A stretch of DNA of 64,000 bases from Tunturiibacter gelidiferens (GTDB lineage: Bacteria > Acidobacteriota > Terriglobia > Terriglobales > Acidobacteriaceae): NCBI RefSeq assembly GCF_014201335.1, contig NZ_JACHEB010000001.1:744001-808000 (forward strand), written 5' to 3'. Shown here piece after piece: positions 48,355 through 61,191 of this stretch. A program made the position numbers and the translations under genes. Below the pieces are notes generated by a model. It was not told the origin of the DNA. It made no database searches and saw only the letters and a list, made by a program, of their open reading frames with translations. Numbering within the stretch: the stretch's first letter is position 1; each line of letters opens with the position of its first letter.

Positions 48355-48431
48355 AACCTATCTCCAGTGCGTTTTCTTGATATTGCGTGCAAGTAAATGA
48401 AACGAATTTCGTCGAGCAATCCTAAGTTGAG

Positions 48432-48460
48432 AGGGGTCAGAAGGGAAGCCTCTGACCCCT
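48432..48460 (-). promoter_or_regulatory. Intercistronic hairpin between the TonB receptor and GH127 genes
   Basis: AGGGGTCAG pairs perfectly with CTGACCCCT around an 11-base loop, 20 bp after the receptor stop. There is no T-run in the minus-strand sense, so it is more likely an mRNA-stabilising or processing hairpin, allowing different receptor and enzyme levels, than a terminator. Confidence 0.6.
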
Positions 48461-48480
48461 GTGATTAGACGCCAACGCTA

Positions 48481-51400
48481 TTAGAAGGCATAGCGCAAAG
48501 CCAATTGCAGCACTCGCTGACCAACCGGTTCCGTTGTAAGCAGTCCCGCAGCCGGATTCGTAACACTGGTGCTTCCGGTGCCGAAGTTCGGGTGATTGAA
48601 GATGCTGAACGCCTCCGCGCGGAACTGGAGCTGTTGCCGCTCGGTGATCGCGAACGCCTTCTGGAGGCTTACATTCGTCGTATCGATGCCCGGCTGACGC
48701 GGTCCGCTTCTGGTTGTTCCATATTGGCCAGTGGCAGGCTGTACGTAGCAGGAAGGATCGAAGAACTGTAAGCGGGGGTGACCTGCTGGAGGATTGCCGG
48801 TGCAGATCCGATTTGCATAAACGGCGTGAACGGAACTGGTATCGGCATTGTTATTCGCTGTGATTTGGATTGGCTGCCCCGTGGAGAACACCTGAATGCC
48901 AGAGAGCTGCCAGCCGCCAATAATCTCGCGATTGAACAGATTGTTTGAGTTCAGGAACTTCTTCCCAGGACCAAATGGCAACTCGTACACTCCGCTGAAG
49001 ATAAAGTTTTGAGTGCGATCGAAGCCCGCAGGCCCATAGGTCAGCCCTGGGTTATAGACATTTTGGATGTCAGCGTTGTCGCCATCCAGAATATCCATCG
49101 CCTTCGAGTAGGTATAGGCACCCAGGAACTGCAGGCCGTTGGTGTACGTCCGCTCTAGTTTGATAGCGAGGGCGTTGTAGTTTGCCGAGACCGCATTGAG
49201 CTGACCGTCGGTGGTTCCGACGTTCGGGTTCGGCCTCAGATCGAGGATGCCGCTCGTGTTTCCGGGCGCCAGTCCAAATGGCTGATTAAGGTCGGCGCGC
49301 GCCGACTGATGACGGGTCACATTGCCAATGTAGCCGAGCGTTAAGAGAGTGTTGCTGCTGAGCGACCGTTCGATGTTGACGTTCCAGTCCTGCACTGACG
49401 TGTCTTTCAAGGTCTTTGTCAGTGTGTAGTTCTGTTGTCCGGCCAAAGATGGGTTAGGAACAAACAGACTCTGAATATCGACTGGAGCCGCCACGTTGAA
49501 CGAGTAAGACTGATTCACAAAGTTGGGCGAGTACAACAACTCGAATTGCAAGTTGTTGTAGAGGATTGGCGCGTAATAGATTCCATATCCACCACGGATC
49601 ACTGTGCGATCGTCGGCCTGATAGGAGAAGCCGAACCGTGGTGCCCAGTCGTTATAGTTTGTCTTCCAGGTACCGGGAATGACTGTGTTCGACGCCACAT
49701 TAAACAGTCCACCATGACCGTTCTTGTCGTTCGGTGGATTGTCGAAGTCGTAACGTAATCCGATATTGAAGGTCAGTTTAGGCAACGCCTTCCAGTCGTC
49801 CTGCACATAACCAGACACATCTGTGCCACGGAAGTCACCTAATGTCACGCCATTGGCTGCGTTGGCTGTCCTGGGGAATCCAAGCTCAAGATCGGCCAGG
49901 GAATTTCCTTGGTCCGTGGAACTGCGCACGCCATTGACGTACTGCGAGGTTGCGCTGCCGTCAAAGTTATAGATGCCGTTGTTTCCGACTACCCAGTCGC
50001 CATCGAATTGTGTCCTGACGTAATCACCGCCGAATACGAAGGTGTGGTTGCCCAGCTTCCAGCTCACTTCATCGGTGAACTGATAGCGGTTTTGAATGGC
50101 ACCTTGCGGGGAGTAGGGATCTCCAAGCGAGGCGTAGTTGCCCGTATTCAAATTGATAGCGGGCGGCGTCCATTGCGAAGGCAGAGGATTGACGTTTGCC
50201 AGGCCATACTGTTGCGCATAGTCGACGGCGCCTTGGCCCTGTTGTGAGCGAAACAGATTACTGCGGTTGTAGCCGACCTTGAAGACGTTCACGACGTTTG
50301 CGTTGAAGACATGCGTCTCGGCGACCGAGATATTCGTTCCCTGGAGCGCGATAAAGATGCCGAAAAGTCCCGGCGTGATGCTGTCGTTGCCGGACTGGCT
50401 TTCCAGCCTTGCTACCGTGCCAAACAGCAAGTCACGCGGAGAGATGTTGAAATCGACGCGTCCCAGGTACTCGTCATAGTTGCTGATCGCGGGTAGATTC
50501 ACGATGTAATTGACGTTGTTCGCATTCAGCGGAACATTTGGCTCGGGATAGTTCTTTAACCACGCCTGCGCAAACGGACTAAGCGCGGGAAGTTGATCGT
50601 TGGCAAACGGCTGGCTTGTGCCGGTTGCAGGATTGTAAGTTGCCGGATTGTAGATGGTGATTCCGTCTCCGGCGAAGTTGCCCGCGCGTTCCGCATCTGT
50701 CGGAACTCGATCGTTATTGACGTTAGCCGTGTGGCTCCGCAGGCCCGAATAATCAAAGAAGGCGAACAATTTATTCTTCCAGAGCGGAGCGCCAATGTTG
50801 CCGCCAAACTGGTTATAGCGTTTGGCAGGTTTCGACGTAGCAAACCAGTTCTGAGCATCGAAATCATCATTTTGAAGGAAGTCGTATGCGGTTCCGTGAA
50901 TCTGGTTCGAGCCGCTCTTTGTGATGACGTTGATAATCGACGGCTGGCTGAAGCGCGCAGGGGCGCCGTTCAGGATCGTCGTTACCTCCTGGCTCGCTTC
51001 GACCGACGACAGAATATTCACCGTCTGCGTCAACAGGTTGGTGTTATCCACGCCGTCCTGAAGAAAGGCCGTATGGGCATTACCGAGTCCTGAGATGATG
51101 ACCGAGTTTGCCGTCTGTCCGTAGAAACCTTCATCTCCACCATCCACGCCAACGTCGGTCCCTTGCTGCGACGACGGCCCAAGCGTGGCAATGTTGAGGA
51201 TGCTTCTGCTGTTGTTCGGCAGGTTGACCAGTTGGGTTGGCGAAACCGTTGTTACCAACTCGTGATTGTCTGTCTGCAAACTCACCGAGCCCGACCCTGA
51301 GGTGACCGTCACTTCCTGCTGCACATTCCCCACAGAGAGTTGAAGATTAGCGGTCGTACCGTTCGTGGTCACATCGACATTCGTCACCAGATGTTTGAAT

Positions 51401-51765
51401 CCGGGCGCTGTGGCTGAAACTGAATAGGGCCCTACCGTAAGCGATGGGGCGTTGAAGTAACCGTTTTGGTCAGATGTGACGGTGCGCGTTGCCGCCGTTC
51501 TCGAGTTTTTTATCTCGATCTGACAATTCGGAACCACGGCGTCAGCGGCATCGCGGACTGTTCCGGAGATGAAGCCAAGATCGGTCTGAGCCAAGGTTGC
51601 CTTTTGGGGACCAACGCCCGCAACAATCATCAGCAAAAGTATGGTTTGAAATACTCGGGAAAATCTGGTCTTCAGAAAACCTGTCAAGTAGGTAAAGTCT
51701 CTGCGCTGTGTCCTGACGTTCTTGATCGCCTCTGAAGGAGCGCTGGTCTTGCGTAGGTGTGCCAT
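48481..51765 (-). CDS. Oar-like TonB-dependent receptor of the glycan locus
   Basis: Outer-membrane receptor of 1094 residues, intact. GGAG precedes the ATG at 51765. A long positively charged signal region (FQTILLLMIVAGVG) is followed by a CarboxypepD_reg domain (GFISGTVRDAADAVVPNCQI), the plug (PTQLVNLPNNSRSILN) and the barrel, ending LALRYAF. First gene of a minus-strand operon with GH127 and GH78, so it probably imports rhamnose- or arabinose-containing oligosaccharides. No SusD homologue is present, as is usual outside Bacteroidota. Confidence 0.94.
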   Translation of the reverse strand: MAHLRKTSAPSEAIKNVRTQRRDFTYLTGFLKTRFSRVFQTILLLMIVAGVGPQKATLAQTDLGFISGTVRDAADAVVPNCQIEIKNSRTAATRTVTSDQNGYFNAPSLTVGPYSVSATAPGFKHLVTNVDVTTNGTTANLQLSVGNVQQEVTVTSGSGSVSLQTDNHELVTTVSPTQLVNLPNNSRSILNIATLGPSSQQGTDVGVDGGDEGFYGQTANSVIISGLGNAHTAFLQDGVDNTNLLTQTVNILSSVEASQEVTTILNGAPARFSQPSIINVITKSGSNQIHGTAYDFLQNDDFDAQNWFATSKPAKRYNQFGGNIGAPLWKNKLFAFFDYSGLRSHTANVNNDRVPTDAERAGNFAGDGITIYNPATYNPATGTSQPFANDQLPALSPFAQAWLKNYPEPNVPLNANNVNYIVNLPAISNYDEYLGRVDFNISPRDLLFGTVARLESQSGNDSITPGLFGIFIALQGTNISVAETHVFNANVVNVFKVGYNRSNLFRSQQGQGAVDYAQQYGLANVNPLPSQWTPPAINLNTGNYASLGDPYSPQGAIQNRYQFTDEVSWKLGNHTFVFGGDYVRTQFDGDWVVGNNGIYNFDGSATSQYVNGVRSSTDQGNSLADLELGFPRTANAANGVTLGDFRGTDVSGYVQDDWKALPKLTFNIGLRYDFDNPPNDKNGHGGLFNVASNTVIPGTWKTNYNDWAPRFGFSYQADDRTVIRGGYGIYYAPILYNNLQFELLYSPNFVNQSYSFNVAAPVDIQSLFVPNPSLAGQQNYTLTKTLKDTSVQDWNVNIERSLSSNTLLTLGYIGNVTRHQSARADLNQPFGLAPGNTSGILDLRPNPNVGTTDGQLNAVSANYNALAIKLERTYTNGLQFLGAYTYSKAMDILDGDNADIQNVYNPGLTYGPAGFDRTQNFIFSGVYELPFGPGKKFLNSNNLFNREIIGGWQLSGIQVFSTGQPIQITANNNADTSSVHAVYANRICTGNPPAGHPRLQFFDPSCYVQPATGQYGTTRSGPRQPGIDTTNVSLQKAFAITERQQLQFRAEAFSIFNHPNFGTGSTSVTNPAAGLLTTEPVGQRVLQLALRYAF

Positions 51766-52245
51766 GAAATCTCCGCCTCCCTGTAACGCCCGCAAGTCGA
51801 ACAGAGGCGTTAACCCATTGTCAAGGGGAAAATTATTTCAATTGGAGAAATCATCCTCAAATTCAAGACGCCAACAGCGGGATTCTCAAAATGTTTCCCT
51901 ATCGAAATATCTGTTGACTGCTGCCATAAAACCCGCATATGACGGTGCTATCCGCGAATCCCCATTTGAAAACGAGTTCGCTCTCTAACGGCTGTTCGTG
52001 CCATGTGCGAGTTTGGACGGAAGCCCCCTGGAAGTCCGGAAAACCGGCACGTCAAAGGCGACTTTTCGCTTTGCACGCGGCTTATACAAATTTGCGCACA
52101 ACTTGACGCTTTCCCATTGCCAGCAAACACATACGGCTCAGTCTGCATCTTCCTATGAGGAGTGCCTGGCGGTTCCGATGGCGACGTCTGAAGCGGCCGT
52201 CGGACTACTATAGGTACGAAAGCGAGTCATAAGATCTGAGTGAGT
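51766..52245. other. Divergent promoter region between the glycan operon and glgE
   Basis: About 480 bp with no gene that I can support. It must hold the promoters of the TonB-GH127-GH78 operon and of glgE. The part near 51830-51910 is AT-rich, unlike its flanks. Short frames here (51722-51988 plus, 51998-52213 plus) have no recognisable content. Confidence 0.4.
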
Positions 52246-54264
52246 ATGAAACCCATTGAAGGCCGCAAGCGTGTCGTTATTGAAGAGGTCGAACCACAAG
52301 TCGACTGTGGACGTTATCCAGCAAAGCGAATCCTGGGCGACACCGTAACCGTAACTGCCGCGGTCTTTGGCGATGGTCACGACCATGTCTCCGGACGCCT
52401 ACTCTATCGCCACTCGAGCGATGCCGATTGGCGCACCACTCCTCTCTCCCCGCTTACCAATGATCTCTGGTCTGCCAGCTTCACTGTCGACGCGCTCGGC
52501 GACTGGCTGTACACCCTCGAGGCGTGGGTTGATCACTTCGATACCTGGTCTGCAGATCTGCAAAAGCGACTCGACGCCCAGCCCATTCCCGGGGGCACAA
52601 ATTCCGCGGCCGCTCCACAGGACATTCCGCTCGCCTTGCGTTCCGGCGCACTCCTCCTGGAGCACGCGGCAAAACGCGCAGAAGGAGATGACAGCAAGCG
52701 TCTGGCCGATGAAGCCGCACGCCTGCTCAAACTGGCAAAGGCAAAATCTGACGTATACGAGAATCCGCTGACGGACGAGATCGTCGCCCTGGTCGCGCAA
52801 TATCCTGATCTCGCGTTCGCCACGCGCTACGCAAGAGAACTTCATCTCTGGGTCGACCGCGAGCGAGCGCGTTACTCCACCTGGTACGAACTTTTTCCGA
52901 GATCGACTTCACCCGATCCCACACGCCACGGCACCTTCGCCGACGTGAAAGCCCTTCTGCCAGACATCGCAGCGATGGGCTTCGATGTTCTGTATATGCC
53001 GCCGATTCATCCCATCGGCAAAGCGTTTCGCAAAGGCCCGAACAACAGTGTCACCTCAACGGAAAACGACCCGGGCAGCCCCTGGGCCATCGGGGCGAAG
53101 GAAGGTGGCCACAAAGCCATCCACGCTCCTCTCGGCACTCTTCGTGACTTCGACGCGCTCGTCGCTGCCACCCGCGAACACGGCATGGAGGTCGCCCTCG
53201 ACATCGCCTTCCAATGCTCGCCCGATCACCCCTGGGTCGCGGAGCATCCGGAATGGTTCAATATCCGCCCCGACGGCTCGATCCAATACGCCGAAAATCC
53301 TCCTAAAAAATATCAGGACATCTATCCACTCAACTTCGAGTCGCCCGATTGGCGCGGGCTTTGGGAGGGTTTGCGCGATGTCTTCACCTATTGGATCAAG
53401 CGCGATATTAAAATCTTCCGCGTCGACAATCCGCACACAAAGGCAATTCCCTTCTGGGAGTGGTGCATCGCTGAGATCCACAAAAAATATCCCGATGTGA
53501 TCTTCCTCGCCGAAGCCTTCACCCGTCCCCACGTGATGTACTCGCTCGCCAAGGCCGGCTTCAGCCAGTCCTACACCTACTTCACCTGGCGCAACACGAA
53601 GGACGAGCTGCAGGAGTACTTCGAAGAGATCACCAAGCCGCCCGTGACCGATTACTTTCATCCAAATCTCTGGCCCAACACGCCCGACATCCTGCATGCC
53701 GCTCTGCAAAACGGTGGCCGTCCAGCTTTTATGCAACGCCTCATCCTTGCAGCAACGCTCGGCGCGAACTACGGCATGTACGGCCCCGCTTATGAACTCT
53801 GCGAGAACGTTCCCGCCAAACCTGGCAGCGAAGAATATCTCAATAGCGAGAAGTACGAGATTCGCCAGTGGAACCGCAGCGCCAGCAACAGCCTTGCGCC
53901 CCTCGTCACGCTCGTCAATCAAATCCGTCGAAACAACCCGGCCCTTCACTCCGACGGCTCACTCCACTTCCACCACGTCGATAATTCAAACATCATCGCC
54001 TACAGCAAATCGAGCGGAGAAAATCAGATTCTTATTGTCGTCAATCTCGATCCAACTCAGGAGCAGGCAGGATGGATCGATCTAGATCTCAAGAAGCTTG
54101 CAATCCCACACAATGAGACCTTTGAGATTGAAGATCTGCTCACAGACAACCGCTACCAGTGGCACGACCGCAGTAACTACGTCGCGCTGCGTCCGGACGT
54201 GATGCCCGCACACATCTTCCGTCTGCTCCGCAAACCGGTCGTCGAGACACCACCCAAGCCGTAA
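52246..54264 (+). CDS. glgE: Alpha-1,4-glucan:maltose-1-phosphate maltosyltransferase
   Basis: GH13 subfamily 3 enzyme of about 672 residues that extends alpha-1,4-glucans with maltose from maltose-1-phosphate. N-terminal domains (about 1-200) start RVVIEEVEPQVDCGRYPAKR; the barrel opens ARYSTWYELFPRS; the nucleophile Asp is in KIFRVDNPHTKAIPFWEW and the acid/base Glu in VIFLAEAFTRPHVMY. The end HIFRLLRK matches the family. The ATG at 52246 is used; a GTG two codons upstream is possible. The next gene supplies its substrate. Confidence 0.96.
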   Translation: MKPIEGRKRVVIEEVEPQVDCGRYPAKRILGDTVTVTAAVFGDGHDHVSGRLLYRHSSDADWRTTPLSPLTNDLWSASFTVDALGDWLYTLEAWVDHFDTWSADLQKRLDAQPIPGGTNSAAAPQDIPLALRSGALLLEHAAKRAEGDDSKRLADEAARLLKLAKAKSDVYENPLTDEIVALVAQYPDLAFATRYARELHLWVDRERARYSTWYELFPRSTSPDPTRHGTFADVKALLPDIAAMGFDVLYMPPIHPIGKAFRKGPNNSVTSTENDPGSPWAIGAKEGGHKAIHAPLGTLRDFDALVAATREHGMEVALDIAFQCSPDHPWVAEHPEWFNIRPDGSIQYAENPPKKYQDIYPLNFESPDWRGLWEGLRDVFTYWIKRDIKIFRVDNPHTKAIPFWEWCIAEIHKKYPDVIFLAEAFTRPHVMYSLAKAGFSQSYTYFTWRNTKDELQEYFEEITKPPVTDYFHPNLWPNTPDILHAALQNGGRPAFMQRLILAATLGANYGMYGPAYELCENVPAKPGSEEYLNSEKYEIRQWNRSASNSLAPLVTLVNQIRRNNPALHSDGSLHFHHVDNSNIIAYSKSSGENQILIVVNLDPTQEQAGWIDLDLKKLAIPHNETFEIEDLLTDNRYQWHDRSNYVALRPDVMPAHIFRLLRKPVVETPPKP

Positions 54265-54303
54265 ACAACGATTCGTTAAATTAGCTTTCAGCACGAGGAC
54301 GAA

Positions 54304-57618
<3,315 letters not shown>

Positions 57619-57694
57619 AAGTTCCCTTCGCACCGGCGTGCAAAACTCATCTTTTTTGCGCTTGCCGAAAAGAAATTCCACGATAGTCTGAAGC

Positions 57695-58573
57695 ATGCCT
57701 CCAGTGAAGCTGATCGTTGTCGTAGCCGCATGTCTCGCACTGCCAGCGGCCGACTCCTCTCCCGGTCATCTTCTCTTGACGGAGCGCAGCTCAAATTCGG
57801 ACCTCGAGATCACCGGCATGGCAGCAGACATCACACCCGGCACTGTCCGATACATCTCATACTCGCAACTGCTGAAGCTTCCTCAGACAACCATTACCGT
57901 CACTGGCGACGACAACTTCAGCGAACTCCCTCCGCAAAAGCTAACTGTCACCGGTGTCTACCTCGACGTCCTCGAACGCTCCCTCGGCGCTCTTCCCGAA
58001 GCGGATCTACTGACCGCGTTGTGCGCCGACGGTTATCGCGTCACCTACACGCGCGAGTATTTGGAGGCGCACCGCCCCCTCCTCGCGCTGAAAATTGACG
58101 GCCTGCCAGTCGAAACCTGGTCGGCCCAGACGCACAATGACGACCCTGGAACCTATTTCATCACCCACGAAGACTTCAAGCCGTCCTTCAGCGTGTCCTC
58201 CTTTCAGGAGATCCCAAAGATCCCGGCAAAGATCACGCGGCTGGACTTCGGCATGGCACAGAAGATCTACGGTGCAATCGCACCAAACCCAGCAGACATG
58301 TCGAACCCGCAAGTCATCGCAGGGTTTCGCATCGCCCAACAACACTGTTACCGCTGTCACAACATCGGCAGCTACGGCGGCACAAAAGCTGGCAAAGAGT
58401 GGCACACGCTAGGCAGCTTCGCCTCCTCATCGCCGGAGATCTTCGAACGCTACCTTCGCGATCCGAAGTCCGTCGATCCGAAATCAGCCATAACCTGCGA
58501 TCCGCAGCTCGGCGAGCCTGCCGCAAAGGCCTTGCAAGCTTACTTCCAGACCTTTGCCGCGACGGGTCACTGA
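57695..58573 (+). CDS. Molybdopterin-oxidoreductase-like domain fused to a cytochrome c domain
   Basis: Exported protein of 292 residues with a signal peptide (VKLIVVVAACLALPAADS). The N-terminal part (about 40-180) resembles the sulfite-oxidase-type fold used by small molybdopterin-domain proteins (YISYSQLLKLPQTTITVTGD, ALCADGYRVTYTREYLEAH), but I see no clear cofactor Cys. The C-terminus has one haem c site, CYRCH near residue 215. The usual distal Met (M-P-P) is replaced by SAITCDPQLGE, so the sixth haem ligand is unclear. Probably periplasmic electron transfer; partner unknown. Confidence 0.72.
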   Translation: MPPVKLIVVVAACLALPAADSSPGHLLLTERSSNSDLEITGMAADITPGTVRYISYSQLLKLPQTTITVTGDDNFSELPPQKLTVTGVYLDVLERSLGALPEADLLTALCADGYRVTYTREYLEAHRPLLALKIDGLPVETWSAQTHNDDPGTYFITHEDFKPSFSVSSFQEIPKIPAKITRLDFGMAQKIYGAIAPNPADMSNPQVIAGFRIAQQHCYRCHNIGSYGGTKAGKEWHTLGSFASSSPEIFERYLRDPKSVDPKSAITCDPQLGEPAAKALQAYFQTFAATGH

Positions 58574-58597
58574 CAGTCTTTTCTCCTGACCCAGACC

Positions 58598-59893
58598 ATG
58601 ACAGCCACTCCCTCTCCACTCACATCCCTACGCCGTGCGATTGCTTTGTCTGAAACCGATCCTCACGCGATTGCAAGCGAGTCCGCATCCAATTTCAACG
58701 GCAACGCCTCGCACAACACCTATCTCACTCTCTTGACCACCGAAGCGCTCCATCGAGCCGAACAACTACAAAAGGTCTTCTCCAACCCTCAAAATCGCCC
58801 GCCGCTCTACAGCATTCCGATCTCGATCAAAGACTGCTTCGACCTAGCAGACACAGCCACCAGTTGTGGCTCGCGCTACTACGCCCAGCTCAACCCACAC
58901 GCTCGAGATAACTCATGGGTAGCCCAGCGTCTTCTCGATGCAGGAGCAATCATTCCCGGAAAGACTCATCTCCACCAACTCGCCTACGGCATCACCGGAG
59001 AAAACGTCGACTACGGGAACTGCGTCCAGCCCCGCGACTCAACCTTGCTCACGGGTGGCTCCTCCAGCGGCGCAGCAGCGAGCGTGCAGGAAGGATCAGC
59101 CCTCGCAGCCATCGGCACCGACACCGGCGGCTCAGTCCGCGTCCCCGCCGCACTCTGCGGACTCGCCGGCTACCGCGCCTCTCTCGGCGTCAGCCGCGGC
59201 GAAGAGCGCTGGGCCGGAGCCTTCCACCTCGCGCCTTCTTTCGACACCCTCGGCTTGCTCTTCCGCGATCTCCGCGACGGTCCTGCAGTCGCCAACGCCA
59301 TCTACGACGTCCCCTTCGCCGACGCACCAACTCAACTCCGCATCGGCTACGTCGGCGACGACTTCACCCACGACTGCGAACCCGAAGTCCTCACCGCATT
59401 CACCGCGTGGAAGCAGCACCTCACGCATCACGGCTCAACCCTGACTCCAATCGACACTGCCTTCTGGGCCGACAGCCTGGAGATATTCAGCACCATCCAG
59501 GCCAGCGAAGCCGCTCAAATCCACCGCGGCCGCTATCAGCACTTCGAGCCCGCAATCGCAGAGCGTCTCACATGGGGAGCATCCATCACACCCACTCAAC
59601 TCGAAACCCTCCACCGTCGCCTCGATATATTTCGCTCTCAGATCTCATCGCTCTTCCAACAAGTCGACCTCCTGCTCGTTCCATGCGCCCCAGTCAACAA
59701 ACTCCTCTCAGGCGAAGACCAATCCCAAATCCGTAAAGCGATTCTGCGCTACACCACACCTGCCAGCCTCGGGGGCCTACCGACCGTCACCCTCGCAGGA
59801 GAAGCTATCGGCGCACCCTTCGGCACCGGCATGCAGCTCATCGCAGCACCCATGCAGGACGCCGAACTCCTGGCCTTCGCAGCCTCACTTTAA
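58598..59893 (+). CDS. Amidase signature-family hydrolase
   Basis: Cytoplasmic amidase of 431 residues. The Ser-cisSer-Lys triad is visible: Lys in SIPISIKDCFD, cis-Ser and nucleophile Ser in the signature TGGSSSGAAASVQEGSALAA with TDTGGSVRVPAALCGLAGYR. Relatives range from GatA to allophanate and aliphatic amide hydrolases; with no GatB/GatC nearby and a short length, a GatA role is unlikely. It starts 24 bp after the cytochrome gene and is followed by a repeat element and the 2-oxoadipate gene; its substrate is unknown. Confidence 0.9.
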   Translation: MTATPSPLTSLRRAIALSETDPHAIASESASNFNGNASHNTYLTLLTTEALHRAEQLQKVFSNPQNRPPLYSIPISIKDCFDLADTATSCGSRYYAQLNPHARDNSWVAQRLLDAGAIIPGKTHLHQLAYGITGENVDYGNCVQPRDSTLLTGGSSSGAAASVQEGSALAAIGTDTGGSVRVPAALCGLAGYRASLGVSRGEERWAGAFHLAPSFDTLGLLFRDLRDGPAVANAIYDVPFADAPTQLRIGYVGDDFTHDCEPEVLTAFTAWKQHLTHHGSTLTPIDTAFWADSLEIFSTIQASEAAQIHRGRYQHFEPAIAERLTWGASITPTQLETLHRRLDIFRSQISSLFQQVDLLLVPCAPVNKLLSGEDQSQIRKAILRYTTPASLGGLPTVTLAGEAIGAPFGTGMQLIAAPMQDAELLAFAASL

Positions 59894-59916
59894 ACCAGCC
59901 GCCACTAGTTCGTCTG

Positions 59917-59987
59917 CCGACCATCGGGAGGCCCAGTGCGAAGCAGGTATACATGTCACGAAGTGACCGCCGCCCGCGCAGGGCGCC
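59917..59987 (+). repeat. Structured repeat, copy 1
   Basis: Order: CCGACCA-TC-GGGAGG (59917-59931), GGTATACAT, core palindrome GTCACGAAGTGAC (59955-59967), then a hairpin CGCCC-GCGCA-GGGCG (59971-59985). It lies between the amidase gene and the 2-oxoadipate dioxygenase gene. Confidence 0.85.
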
Positions 59988-60060
59988 TTTACAGACGCGC
60001 CGCCATTGACGATGATGTTAGGGCCGGACCAAACCCTCCGGCAGTCACGAGGAATCAACA

Positions 60061-61092
60061 ATGAGCACAGGCACCAGCGTCCTCCGCGAAGTACTCGGCA
60101 AGATCATCGGCACCGACCGCACCGAACACCTCTTCAAGCTCCTCGTCATCCATCCCGAGATCGCCGCCGCCCCTGGCCCGCAGGTCTCTCGCGCCGTCCT
60201 TGCGCAAGCACTCAACATGCTCCTCTTCGAAGACCTCCTGCGTCGCGTCCCCACCGCGAAGACCTACGCCGACTACACCCTCGGCAAGGGCCGACAGATC
60301 CTCCACGATCACGGCGCCGTCCGCACCGTCGCCCTCGAAGGCATGGGCGGCCTGCCCGCCGGACAAGAGGCCATTACCCGCATCCTCCGCCCGCTCGGCT
60401 ACGCACTCAACGGCGTCTACCCCCTCGAGCGCCTCAAGATGACCGGCCGCTCTCACGCCCAGGCCGACTACCCCGAAGAGGTCGCCCAGTTCTTCCTCAG
60501 CGAGCTCCACCCCGAGCGCTTCACCCCCGAGTTCCAAGCCGCCGTCCGTCGCGTCACCGCAAGCTCCAAAGACCCCATCACCCCACAGGCGAAGTCTCTC
60601 CTCGACAAACTCGAATCCGCCGGCTCCCTCAGCATCGAAGAGTCCGTCGCGCTCCTCCCAGTCCTCGCCTCCGTTTTCGAACGCCAACACACCGAGCCCA
60701 CCCTCGCCGACTACGAGATCCTCCTCGCCGAATCCCCCGAGATGGCCTGGATCTCCACCGAGGGCAATGCCTTCAACCACGCCACCGACCGCGTCCCCGA
60801 CGTCGACCAACTCGCCGAAGAACAAAAAGCCCTCGGCCAACCGATGAAGGCCGCAGTCGAAACCTCGCAATCTGGCCGCGTCCGCCAGACTGCCTTCCTC
60901 GCCGCCAAGGTTCAACGCAAATTCCACACCCCCGAAGGCGCACTCGTCTCCAAGGAAGTCAACGGCTCCTTCTACGAGTTCATCACCCGCCTCCCGCTAC
61001 CCGAAGAAGACGGCAAACAAAAACTCGATCTCGGCTTCGACAGCTCCAACGCCCAAGCTATCTTCAAGATGACCGCCACCGGCAAGGCCTGA
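60061..61092 (+). CDS. DUF1338 / HglS-type 2-oxoadipate dioxygenase/decarboxylase
   Basis: Non-haem iron enzyme of 343 residues. The DUF1338 family (E. coli YdcJ, Pseudomonas putida HglS) converts 2-oxoadipate to D-2-hydroxyglutarate with O2. Seen: ILHDHGAVRTVALEGMGGLP with candidate metal His, LERLKMTGRSHAQADYPEEV, FFLSELHPERF and the highly conserved EGNAFNHATDRVPDVD. It is shorter than YdcJ (about 450) and closer in size to short DUF1338 members. The next gene encodes a YdiJ-type D-2-hydroxyglutarate dehydrogenase, which would oxidise its product; this supports the assignment. Confidence 0.85.
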   Translation: MSTGTSVLREVLGKIIGTDRTEHLFKLLVIHPEIAAAPGPQVSRAVLAQALNMLLFEDLLRRVPTAKTYADYTLGKGRQILHDHGAVRTVALEGMGGLPAGQEAITRILRPLGYALNGVYPLERLKMTGRSHAQADYPEEVAQFFLSELHPERFTPEFQAAVRRVTASSKDPITPQAKSLLDKLESAGSLSIEESVALLPVLASVFERQHTEPTLADYEILLAESPEMAWISTEGNAFNHATDRVPDVDQLAEEQKALGQPMKAAVETSQSGRVRQTAFLAAKVQRKFHTPEGALVSKEVNGSFYEFITRLPLPEEDGKQKLDLGFDSSNAQAIFKMTATGKA

Positions 61093-61094
61093 AG

Positions 61095-61177
61095 AACCCA
61101 CTGCGCGTGGGCCGGTCACTTCGTGACGTGTATACCGGTCTTGGCGGAATGAACGGTAAAGTCCTCCCATTGGTCGG
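61095..61177 (-). repeat. Structured repeat, copy 2 (inverted)
   Basis: Read on the minus strand: CCGACCA-AT-GGGAGG (61177-61163), a longer spacer, GGTATACAC, core GTCACGAAGTGAC (61127-61115), then hairpin CCCAC-GCGCA-GTGGG (61111-61097). It begins three bases after the stop of the 2-oxoadipate gene. Confidence 0.85.
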
Positions 61178-61191
61178 AACGATCATCTTCC

